DNA of 9,654 nucleotides from VGBK01 sp964548475. GTDB taxonomy: Bacteria; Actinomycetota; Acidimicrobiia; Spongiisociales; UBA11373. Location: contig CAZJRF010000076.1 in assembly GCA_964548475.1 (NCBI GenBank), forward strand, positions 1 through 9,654, given 5' to 3'. The notes beneath the pieces were generated by a model, which saw only the letters and a list, made by a program, of their open reading frames with translations, searched no databases and was not told where the DNA came from. A program made the position numbers and the translations under genes. The stretch's first letter is position 1, and each line of letters starts with the position of its first letter. Positions 1-5,588 of this stretch are shown one piece after another.

Positions 1-843
1 GTGAGCGCGCAACTCGGCGGCGATGGAGGCCAGGCCGCGCGCTTGCTCCGGGGTGTCGTTAACCCCGGCAATCAGGGTCCACTCCAGCGTCAGGCGTCGG
101 CCCTTCCTCTCCACGTAGTACCGGGCGGCGGAGACCAGGTCGTCGATGGGATAGCGGTGATTCAGGGGGACCAGGCGGCTGCGCAGGTCGTCGTCGGCGG
201 CATGCAGGCTGAGGGCCAGCGTCACCGGCCAGGGCTCCTCGGCGAGGCGCCGCATGCCGGGAACTACCCCGACGGTGGACACCGTGATCGCCCGGCCGGA
301 GGTGCCCATGTCCTCGATCAAGCGGCGCAATGCCTCCCGCAGGTGGTCGTAGTTGGCCAGCGGCTCGCCCATTCCCATGAACACCAGGTTCCCCAGGCGC
401 CCCGGGCTCCCCGGCAACGGCTGGTGGCGCAGGCGGGCGGCGGCGTAGGCGGCCTGGGCCACCATCTCCCCGGCCAGCAGTTGGCGCTCGAAGCCGAATT
501 GGCCGGTGGCGCAGAACGTGCATCCCATGGCACACCCGGCCTGGCTGGACAGGCACAGGGTGGTGCGGCCCGGGTAGGCCATGAGCACGGCCTCGTAGGA
601 GGCTCCGTCGGGGGCCCGCATCAGCCACTTGACGGTGCGGCCCGCATCGTCGGACTGCTCGGCCTCGAGGCGGAAGGGCCACAGCGGCTCGAGCCGGCTG
701 CGGACGGCCCCGGGCAGGTTGGTCATGGCGGAGGGCTCGAGGACCGGGGTGCGATACAGCCAGTCGCGCAGCTGCCTTACCCGGTAGGGGGGCTCGCCGG
801 GCAGCAGCGCCTCCAGCTCGTCGGGATGCGCCAGGTAGGGCAC
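1..843 (-). CDS. rlmN: 23S rRNA (adenine-C2)-methyltransferase RlmN, 3' end cut by window edge
   Basis: Radical-SAM methyltransferase that methylates C2 of A2503 in 23S rRNA (and an adenosine in some tRNAs in E. coli). The 281 codons present carry an N-terminal accessory region (PYRVRQLRDWLYR, a typical RlmN segment) and then TLCLSSQAGCAMGCTFCATG. The CX3CX2C cysteines at residues 104, 108 and 111 bind the 4Fe-4S/SAM cluster. Cys97 aligns with E. coli Cys118. FMGMGEPLANYDHL is the SAM-contact GGE-like motif. The family is usually about 340-380 aa, so the C-terminus with the methyl-carrying cysteine (E. coli Cys355) lies outside the window. I chose the GTG at 841-843, 7 nt after the stop of the upstream gene; its RBS is weak, so translation may be coupled. 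It is the last visible gene of a leftward run. Family assignment is firm; only the exact start is uncertain. Confidence 0.95.
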   Translation of the reverse strand, partial: MPYLAHPDELEALLPGEPPYRVRQLRDWLYRTPVLEPSAMTNLPGAVRSRLEPLWPFRLEAEQSDDAGRTVKWLMRAPDGASYEAVLMAYPGRTTLCLSSQAGCAMGCTFCATGQFGFERQLLAGEMVAQAAYAAARLRHQPLPGSPGRLGNLVFMGMGEPLANYDHLREALRRLIEDMGTSGRAITVSTVGVVPGMRRLAEEPWPVTLALSLHAADDDLRSRLVPLNHRYPIDDLVSAARYYVERKGRRLTLEWTLIAGVNDTPEQARGLASIAAELRAH

Positions 844-850
844 CGGGCGC

Positions 851-1189
851 TCAACGGGCGGCGAGAGCAGCGGCCTGGGCGATCCAGTCGGCGGCCCGGC
901 GGGGGGTGACCCCGGTGGCGTCGCCCACGGCCGCCGGGTCGGCGGCTGCCAGCCCGGCGAAGGTGGTGATGCCGGCTTCGGCCAGCCGGGAGGAAAACAC
1001 AGGGCCTATGCCCGACACCTCGGCCAGGTCCTCCACCTCGGCCGGCGCCGCCGCGGCGGGCTCGGGTGGGGGCCGGCCGGGGAGACCGGCCTCCGGGGTC
1101 GCCGGCTCCCGCCGGCCCACCCGGGAGATGATGACGGCCGCAGCCGCCAGGGCGATCAGCAACAGCGCAATGCGCAGAACTACTTTCAC
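851..1189 (-). CDS. Membrane-anchored helix-hairpin-helix protein
   Basis: 112-aa protein. Residues 3-22 form one hydrophobic helix (VVLRIALLLIALAAAAVIIS) followed by arginines, which predicts an N-in/C-in anchor or an uncleaved signal anchor. Residues 26-51 are a Pro/Ala-rich linker. Residues 52-112 form a compact helix-hairpin-helix fold (DLAEVSGIGPVFSSRLAEAGITT, with GIGP at 60-63, then a second helical hairpin ending DWIAQAAAL). Such domains usually bind nucleic acid without sequence specificity and also occur fused to unrelated proteins. The GTG start at 1187-1189 has a good Shine-Dalgarno GGAGG about 5 nt upstream (plus-strand cctcc at 1195-1199). It lies between the 204-aa gene (58-nt gap) and rlmN (7-nt gap), so one transcript is likely. 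The function is unknown. A nucleic-acid-binding domain tethered to the membrane is what the sequence shows; the role is not inferred. Confidence 0.82.
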   Translation of the reverse strand: MKVVLRIALLLIALAAAAVIISRVGRREPATPEAGLPGRPPPEPAAAAPAEVEDLAEVSGIGPVFSSRLAEAGITTFAGLAAADPAAVGDATGVTPRRAADWIAQAAALAAR

Positions 1190-1247
1190 GGTTGCCTCCG
1201 CGGATAAGTCTATAGCGGGCGGGTGGCCCGGGCCGGGACCCGCCGGG

Positions 1248-1862
1248 TCAGTCTGGCCGGCCGATGCGACGGTTCAGGGCATCCAGGACGGCTCGCACGG
1301 TGCAATGGGCATCGTCCCCCCGGCTGAGGGCGGAGCCGACGGCGACCTCCTCGCCGCGAGGGCCGGTGCCGACGACGACTACCACCACCACCCGGCGCAT
1401 GCCCACGTCGGGAGCCGCCACCGCATCAAGGGCCAGGGCCTCGTCGCCGATGATCCGCTCAAGGCAGCGCAAGGTGGCCTCTCCCACCAGCCGCAGGCGG
1501 GCCGACGGGCCGGCCGGGCCGGTGGCCGTCCCCGGGTAATCCTCGCCGTGCCAGCGCAGCGTGACCGCCACCGTGGTGCGAGCCCCCTCCGGGATCTCGT
1601 GAACCCCGAGGATGGCCGGGCGGTCCTCGTCGCGCGGAAGGCGGTCGGGGCCGATCTGCACCACCGAGATGAGCCGGCGGTCGAGGTCTATGCCGAAGCG
1701 GGCGAGCACCAGCGTCTGCACGTCGCGCACCACCTGCTTGGCAGCCTTTTCGGGAGCGGCCAGCACGTGGATCTCGCGAATCCGTTCGCGGTCTCCGATC
1801 ACGCGCACGGCGTGCACGGAAGGCAGACGGGCGAGGGTCTCCTCGAGTTCCCGGTACTCCAT
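1248..1862 (-). CDS. Uncharacterised two-domain protein, C-terminal half resembling a LeuA-type regulatory fold
   Basis: 204-aa soluble protein that I cannot name. Residues 1-75 form one domain (LPSVHAVRVIGDRERIREIHVLA, then KQVVRDVQTLVLARFGIDLDRRLISVVQI), an alpha/beta pattern like small ligand- or RNA-binding modules. Residues 94-201 have a strand-helix-strand-helix pattern. That pattern contains VTLRWHGEDYPGTATGPAG, a seven-valine strand at 158-164, and a closing helix HCTVRAVLDALNRRIG. The order and the ending resemble the C-terminal allosteric (LeuA dimer) domain of 2-isopropylmalate synthase, but there is no catalytic barrel. This is pattern resemblance only. The ATG at 1860-1862 follows AAGGCGGAGGA, a good purine-rich RBS. 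The reading frame stays open upstream to 2066, but that extension is Pro/Arg-rich and looks non-coding. It is the first gene of the leftward run with the HhH gene and rlmN. Confidence 0.75.
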   Translation of the reverse strand: MEYRELEETLARLPSVHAVRVIGDRERIREIHVLAAPEKAAKQVVRDVQTLVLARFGIDLDRRLISVVQIGPDRLPRDEDRPAILGVHEIPEGARTTVAVTLRWHGEDYPGTATGPAGPSARLRLVGEATLRCLERIIGDEALALDAVAAPDVGMRRVVVVVVVGTGPRGEEVAVGSALSRGDDAHCTVRAVLDALNRRIGRPD

Positions 1863-1893
1863 TCCTCCGCCTTCCCCGGTATCCCCACCACAT

Positions 1894-1923
1894 AGCGTAG
1901 TCGCCGCGACAACGATGTGTCGT
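1894..1923 (-). promoter_or_regulatory. Candidate promoter for the leftward three-gene run
   Basis: On the minus strand, TACGCT (1899-1894) fits a TAnnnT -10 box. ACGACA (1923-1918) matches four of six positions of TTGACA with an 18-nt spacer. The predicted transcription start near 1887 gives a leader of about 25 nt that contains the RBS of the 204-aa gene. Seen by eye; not a strong promoter. Confidence 0.4.
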
Positions 1924-2118
1924 GCAGGATGGGCGGTCCCCCGGGCCGCCGGGATGGAGATCCTGGGAAGCCTCCGGAGCAGGGGATACAGTGGCCCCGG
2001 CCGGTACGGACCGGTCTGGGTAGCGATCGGGAACGGTGCCCTCGTCGGGGTGAAGGTCGGCCGCATGCGTGCCGATGTGTCACTTGCACGAGAGGCCGTG
2101 CCCGGAGGAGGGCAGCCC

Positions 2119-2222
2119 GGGTCAACCTACAGACAGAGCCCGACGGAACAGCGGAGCGGACCGCCGCCGCCGGAACAGCGCCGGCGTCGAGTCCCGAGGA
2201 AGGGAGTCGGTAGGTGAACCCG
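2119..2222 (+). other. Candidate structured RNA element (closing helix plus three hairpins)
   Basis: GGGTCAACCTAC (2119-2130) can pair with GTAGGTGAACCC (2210-2221) as 4 bp, a 2x2 internal loop and 6 bp, plus C2118-G2222. Inside lie three hairpins. The first is GCGG/CCGC (2151-2154 with 2161-2164, loop AGCGGA). The second is CGCCGG/CCGGCG (2168-2173 with 2181-2186, 7-nt loop). The third is 2188-2195 with 2202-2209 (7 bp with one G-G mismatch, loop GAGGAA). The last two hairpins abut each other and the closing strand almost without gap, as in a real multibranch junction. The strand is drawn as plus because the downstream gene is on plus. GC-rich DNA folds by chance, so this is a hypothesis without family support. 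Confidence 0.3.
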
Positions 2223-2234
2223 ACGGTCGACCGT
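2223..2234. repeat. 12-bp perfect palindrome ACGGTCGACCGT
   Basis: A perfect 12-bp inverted repeat centred at 2228.5, directly after the closing helix of the putative structured element and 84 nt before the first HD-GYP start. It could be an operator for a dimeric regulator or an RNA hairpin tip. The heptamer AGGTGAA occurs on both sides (2212-2218 and 2237-2243). Confidence 0.4.
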
Positions 2235-2266
2235 ACAGGTGAAGAAAGACCGCCTTGCCTGCCGGC

Positions 2267-2284
2267 CCTCCTGTGAACTGGAGG
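2267..2284 (+). repeat. Hairpin cctcc/ggagg in the HD-GYP leader
   Basis: CCTCC (2267-2271) and GGAGG (2280-2284) form a 5-bp stem with an 8-nt loop. The GGAGG arm looks like a Shine-Dalgarno but sits 34 nt before the annotated ATG at 2319, too far to serve it. No Shine-Dalgarno is visible directly before 2319; that stretch (2298-2311) is the self-complementary GGGCCCGGGCGCCC. Confidence 0.3.
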
Positions 2285-2318
2285 ATCGGCTGATTTAGGG
2301 CCCGGGCGCCCGCTACCC

Positions 2319-3620
2319 ATGAGCACACGAGCACGAAATCGCCGGAACAGCCTGCTGGCGCTGGCGATGGCCGCCGCCGGCGCCGTTGCGCTGAGCGTGC
2401 TCATGCTCGTGCAGTCGGTTCCCCGTCCTCTCTGGCTGTGGGGGGTCCTCGCCGCCGCCTACGTGGCGCTGGAGTACTCGGCGGTCGAGGTAAGCGAGCG
2501 GCTGCTGATCAGCTCCGCAGTGATGGTCGCCTTCGGCGCGGTGGTGGCAATGGGCCGGGACAGCGGGGTGCTGGCGGCAGCCGTCATGGCCGCTCTGGCC
2601 GTTCTGCACCCGTCCTATCTGCGGTTGCGGCGCTGGCAGCTGCCGGTGGCCAACTTCGGGCAGCTGGTGGTCTCCACCACCGTGGGCGCCGGGTTGCTTG
2701 CTCTCTTGCTCCCCGGCGGGCCGCTGACCGCTGGGGACATCTCGCGGGTGCTGGCCGCCGCGGTGCCGGCAGCCCTGGCCCATGACTGGGTCAACTTCCG
2801 ACTGGTGGCGTTCATGACGCGCCGCTTCTACCCCGAGCGCGAACTGCAACCCTGGTCGAGGATGGTCTCCCAGCACGTGGCCATGGCCCTCCTGGCCGTG
2901 CTGGGGGCCCTGTGCGGGATGGCCTACCTGCTGGCGGGCCCGGTGGTGCTCCCGCTGGTGGGTCTGACTTTCGTGGCCGGCCACGCCGGGTTTGCCTCGT
3001 ACGCCCGCCTGCGGCGTGCCCACCTGGACACCGTGCAGGGGTTTGTGAAGGCGGTGGAGGCCCTCGATCCCTACACCCGCGGCCACACCGATCGGGTGGC
3101 CTACTTCGCGGCGGCCACCGGTCGGAGGCTGAACATGAGCCCCGAGCAGATGGAGCGGCTGCGCTGGGCGGCCCTGCTCCACGACGTGGGCAAGCTGGCC
3201 GCGCCGCCCGAGCTGGTACACAGCACCGGTCCCCTCGACGAGGAGGAGCAGGCCGTCTTGGTACGGCACATGCGCCTGGTAGAGGATCTGCTGGCCGGCA
3301 TCAAGGTGCTGGCGCCGGTGGTGGAGATACTCGACGAGTATCACCGGGCGGCCGCCGGCGGCGAAGGCCGGCCGGAGGCCCGGGTGCTGGCCGCCGCCGC
3401 CGCCTTCGACGGCATGACCAGCACCCGCTCCTACCGGGCGGCCGTCACCCAGTCGGAGGCCTTCACCCGGTTGCGTGAGCGCTCCGCCGCCCTGGGGAGC
3501 GAGGTGGTGGAGGCGCTGATCGGCACCATCACCGACCGGGGCGAGGTGTACGGGTCACCCGATGCGGCCAGCGCCGCGGAGGTGGAGCGCCTGGTGAAGG
3601 AGCGTGTCGTCCGTGCTTAG
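2319..3620 (+). CDS. Membrane-anchored HD-GYP-like phosphohydrolase with divergent GYP segment
   Basis: 433-aa protein. About six to seven hydrophobic helices span residues 11-226, the membrane-sensor layout common in actinobacterial and firmicute signalling proteins. The C-terminal HD domain (about 235-410) shows YTRGHTDRVAYF (His256), LLHDVGK (His288-Asp289, Lys292) and His317 in RHMRLVEDLL. It also has a late YDAMTS-like motif, FDGMTSTRSYR at 363-373. HD-GYP proteins normally hydrolyse cyclic di-GMP. Here the usual HHExxDGxGYP stretch is replaced by EYHRAAAGGEGRPEARV: one of the paired histidines is Tyr341 and no GYP is present. Activity and substrate are therefore uncertain. The ATG at 2319 lacks a Shine-Dalgarno, but the Arg-rich N-terminus before the first helix supports it. 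It overlaps the next, paralogous gene, so the two are probably translated together. Confidence 0.88.
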   Translation: MSTRARNRRNSLLALAMAAAGAVALSVLMLVQSVPRPLWLWGVLAAAYVALEYSAVEVSERLLISSAVMVAFGAVVAMGRDSGVLAAAVMAALAVLHPSYLRLRRWQLPVANFGQLVVSTTVGAGLLALLLPGGPLTAGDISRVLAAAVPAALAHDWVNFRLVAFMTRRFYPERELQPWSRMVSQHVAMALLAVLGALCGMAYLLAGPVVLPLVGLTFVAGHAGFASYARLRRAHLDTVQGFVKAVEALDPYTRGHTDRVAYFAAATGRRLNMSPEQMERLRWAALLHDVGKLAAPPELVHSTGPLDEEEQAVLVRHMRLVEDLLAGIKVLAPVVEILDEYHRAAAGGEGRPEARVLAAAAAFDGMTSTRSYRAAVTQSEAFTRLRERSAALGSEVVEALIGTITDRGEVYGSPDAASAAEVERLVKERVVRA

Positions 3621-4803
3621 CCGTCGCCTGCTTCGCTGGGGCCTCGCCGCAGCCGGCGCCGCCTGCGGCCTGGGATTGGCGCTGGCCAAGGGGGAGCTGC
3701 TGCCCACCCTCGCGGTGGCGGCGGCTTTCGGCCTTGCGCATGTCGTCCCGGTGCACACCGAGGGCGGACGGCGCCAGCCCCTCAGCCCGGCAGTGGCGGC
3801 GGCGGCTACCCTCACTCTCCCGCTGTGGCCGGTGCTGTGCGGGGCGGCACTGGGTCTGCCGCTCGGGTGGCTGCTGGTGGGACTGCGCTTTGGGCAGCAG
3901 GAATCGGCCGATGTGCTGCCGGGGGAGGCGGCGGGACTGACGGCTTTCGCGGCGGTGCTGGCGGGGTTGCGAGCCCTGTTCCCCGGGGTGGACGGCGCCT
4001 GGGCTCAACTGGCCATGCTGGTGCCGGCCGGCGGGGCCTGGCACCTGGCCTCCTCAGGAGCGCGCACCGGCTGGACCGAGATGCGCCGGCACTTCGGCGC
4101 CGGCTTCCTGTGGCGCACGGCGCTCACCGACTGGCCCGCCTACGTGGTACTGATCAGCGCCGGGGCGTTGTACGGTTTGACCCGGGATTCCATGGGTTGG
4201 TGGGCAGTGTTGCTCGCCGCTCTGCCCTATGCCTTCAGCCACCTGGCCTTCACTCGTCTGGCGACCACCGCCGCTACCTACGAGCAGACGATCCGGGCTC
4301 TGGGGCGGGTACCGGAGGTGGGAGGCTTCGGCCTTCCCGGCCACGCCGAGGGATCCGCCGACCTGGCGGTGGCCGTCGGCGGCGAGCTGGGCCTGTCGCC
4401 GGCCGAGACCCGTCGAGTGGAGCATGCCGCGCTGCTGGCCGACATCGGCCGGGTGGTGTTGGTGGGGTCGGCGCGGCCGGCCGGGGGAGAGGGGGCGGCG
4501 AGGGACGTGGCCGAATGGAGCGCGGCCATCGTGGCCGAGGCCCCGGCCCTGCAGCCGGTAGCGACCATCCTCGGCCAGTCGTGCCGGCCCTATCGCCGGC
4601 CGGGCGAGGAGCGCGATCCGGCACTGCCTCTCTCAGCACAGGCGGTGAAGGTGGCGGCTGCTTACGATAGTGCGGTCGGGTCGGGGGCCGACCCGGTGGA
4701 TGCCCTGGAGATGCTCCATCGCGGAGCCGCCTACGACTACGACCCGGAGGTGGTCGCCGCCCTGCGCCGGGTGCTCCTGCGGCGGGGCTGCCCCGGCCTG
4801 TGA
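3613..4803 (+). CDS. Membrane protein with degenerate HD-GYP-like domain (probable pseudoenzyme)
   Basis: 396-aa paralogue of the preceding gene with the same plan: several hydrophobic helices over about residues 1-215, then an HD-like helical domain. The family signatures are recognisable but stripped. LLHDVGK of the neighbour is LLADIGRV here (His to Ala276, Asp277 kept). HTDRV is GHAEGSADL. The paired-His/GYP region is QSCRPYRRPGEERDPALPLSAQAVKVAAAYDSAV, with no histidine. DYDPEVVAAL keeps the usual C-terminal FDPxVV-like helix start. Metal-dependent hydrolysis looks impossible, so a partner, sensor or nucleotide-binding role is more likely (inference). I chose the GTG at 3613 because AAGGAG (3597-3602) lies 10 nt upstream. 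GTG 3604, only 1 nt after that motif, is the alternative. The gene overlaps the 3' end of the upstream one by 8 nt, which suggests translational coupling. Confidence 0.82.
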   Translation: MLSRRLLRWGLAAAGAACGLGLALAKGELLPTLAVAAAFGLAHVVPVHTEGGRRQPLSPAVAAAATLTLPLWPVLCGAALGLPLGWLLVGLRFGQQESADVLPGEAAGLTAFAAVLAGLRALFPGVDGAWAQLAMLVPAGGAWHLASSGARTGWTEMRRHFGAGFLWRTALTDWPAYVVLISAGALYGLTRDSMGWWAVLLAALPYAFSHLAFTRLATTAATYEQTIRALGRVPEVGGFGLPGHAEGSADLAVAVGGELGLSPAETRRVEHAALLADIGRVVLVGSARPAGGEGAARDVAEWSAAIVAEAPALQPVATILGQSCRPYRRPGEERDPALPLSAQAVKVAAAYDSAVGSGADPVDALEMLHRGAAYDYDPEVVAALRRVLLRRGCPGL

Positions 4804-4837
4804 GGCGTCGACGAAGACTGCGGCTGGTCGGGCCGGC

Positions 4838-5527
4838 TCAGGATTCGAGACAGGACCGCCCGGGGTGGCGGCGAGAGGTGATCACCAGGTCTTCGACCTT
4901 CCCGCCGGCCGCCTCCATGAGGCCCTGGACGATCCCGAGGTCCAGCCGGCACACGATGTCGGCGTGGTTGCCGGCCGCGTGTCCGAAGGGGCAGTGCCCC
5001 CGCATGAGCCTCTGGTGCGCGAGGTCGGCGGTGACCTCGATGCCGGCGCCCGTCATGGCCTCGGCCACCGCGGCGAGGGCTTCGGGGAATCGCTCCGAGG
5101 AGCTGATGTCCATGGCTTCGGCCAACTCCGCGCCGTACTCCCGTCCCACCTCTTCGGCTACCCGGCCGGCTTCCTCGGGGGCGAGGCGCCTTACCATCCG
5201 CACCAGCAGCTCGGCGAGCAGATCGTGCCGGCGGACGGGGTAGGCCACCGCCACGTCGGCGTCGGTGGCCTCGAAGGCGCGGGGAGGCCGCCCGGCGCTC
5301 ACCGGGCGGGAGGCGGGCGGGTCGCTGACCTTCAGGTAACCCTCGACAACCAGGCGATCGAGGTGGTGGCGGGCGACGTTGGGGTGGATGTCGAAGAGCC
5401 GGGCGATGTGGGCGGCGGTCAGCGGCTGCTCGGAGTCGCGTATGGTCAGGTAGATGCCCCGCCGGGTGGCGTCTCCGAGAGCTCCGCTGAGACGCCCAAA
5501 GTCCCGGTCGAAATCGTCGGCGCCCAT
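4838..5527 (-). CDS. Winged-helix regulator with C-terminal Fe-S-type cysteines (SufR/ArsR-like)
   Basis: 229-aa transcription factor. Residues 13-68 form a winged helix-turn-helix (LSGALGDATRRGIYLTI, then LTAAHIARLFDIHPNVARHHLDRLVVEGYL), like the DeoR/ArsR-type N-terminus of SufR. The C-terminal half carries three cysteines, Cys179 (RGHCPFGHAAG), Cys193 (ADIVCRLDLG) and Cys226 (GRSC near the end). SufR-like proteins place 4Fe-4S ligands in the same order, although the first spacing here is X13 rather than the X12 I recall for SufR. The likely role is an iron-sulfur or redox-responsive repressor. The ATG at 5525-5527 is chosen because TACTCT (a -10 box) lies 7 nt upstream, implying a leaderless message; the frame continues to an ATG at 5590 without recognisable sequence. 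It is divergent from mrp, an Fe-S cluster carrier gene, which makes mrp and itself probable targets. The cluster itself is inferred. Confidence 0.85.
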   Translation of the reverse strand: MGADDFDRDFGRLSGALGDATRRGIYLTIRDSEQPLTAAHIARLFDIHPNVARHHLDRLVVEGYLKVSDPPASRPVSAGRPPRAFEATDADVAVAYPVRRHDLLAELLVRMVRRLAPEEAGRVAEEVGREYGAELAEAMDISSSERFPEALAAVAEAMTGAGIEVTADLAHQRLMRGHCPFGHAAGNHADIVCRLDLGIVQGLMEAAGGKVEDLVITSRRHPGRSCLES

Positions 5528-5533
5528 GAGCGA

Positions 5534-5563
5534 CAGAGTAGGGGAAACCCCGTCGCTAGTCTG
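5534..5563. promoter_or_regulatory. Symmetric divergent promoter region of the regulator and mrp
   Basis: CAGAGTAG (5534-5541) and CTAGTCTG (5556-5563) form an inverted repeat with one mismatch, centred at 5548.5. Each arm contains a -10-like box: TACTCT on minus (5540-5535) for the regulator and TAGTCT on plus (5557-5562) for mrp. GGGGAAACCCC (5541-5551) lies between. Each -10 box therefore falls about where the other gene's -35 would be. A dimeric regulator bound here could control both directions. Confidence 0.5.
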
Positions 5564-5588
5564 CCTGTGGATCCTTCCCGGGAGGCTC

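Larger units (their letters stand above)
1863..2318. other. 456-nt divergent gene-free region
   Basis: No convincing coding region on either strand: the open frames here give Pro/Arg-rich translations without recognisable sequence. The left part holds the minus-strand promoter above and a plus-strand TACAGT (1987-1992) that could be a -10 box for rightward transcription. The right part (about 2119-2315) is dense in inverted repeats, annotated separately. No classic riboswitch core is visible: I looked for the conserved motifs of c-di-GMP-I, c-di-AMP/ydaO, TPP, cobalamin, FMN and T-box elements, and for RNase P, tmRNA and SRP RNA. Confidence 0.6.

Noticed and set aside
1376..1393. Short triplet run (accaccacc) as a functional repeat
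   Set aside because: It simply encodes the seven-valine strand of the 204-aa protein and is too short to be a meaningful repeat.
1..1895. Long plus-strand frames at 1-909 and 906-1895
   Set aside because: They are antisense to rlmN, the HhH gene and the 204-aa gene. Translations are Gly/Ala/Arg/His-rich without motifs, the usual shadow of GC-rich codon use.
1863..2066. N-terminal extension of the 204-aa protein to 2066
   Set aside because: The extra 68 residues are Pro/Arg-rich and cover a likely promoter; the internal ATG at 1862 has an adjoining purine-rich RBS and begins recognisable structured sequence.
2119..2222. Identification as RNase P RNA, tmRNA, SRP RNA or a known riboswitch
   Set aside because: None of the conserved cores I know for these RNAs, nor for c-di-GMP-I or c-di-AMP riboswitches, is present.
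2313..3344. Minus-strand frame of 343 codons over the first HD-GYP gene
   Set aside because: Rich in His, Gln and Gly with no hydrophobic pattern; it mirrors the third-position GC bias of the real gene on the other strand.
4804..4837. Terminator between the convergent HD-like gene and regulator
   Set aside because: No stable hairpin or T-tract is visible in the 34-nt gap.
5454..5588. Extension of mrp upstream of 5589
   Set aside because: It runs antisense through the regulator's N-terminus and its promoter; the ATG at 5589 has GGGAGG upstream and the protein then starts like a DUF59 domain.
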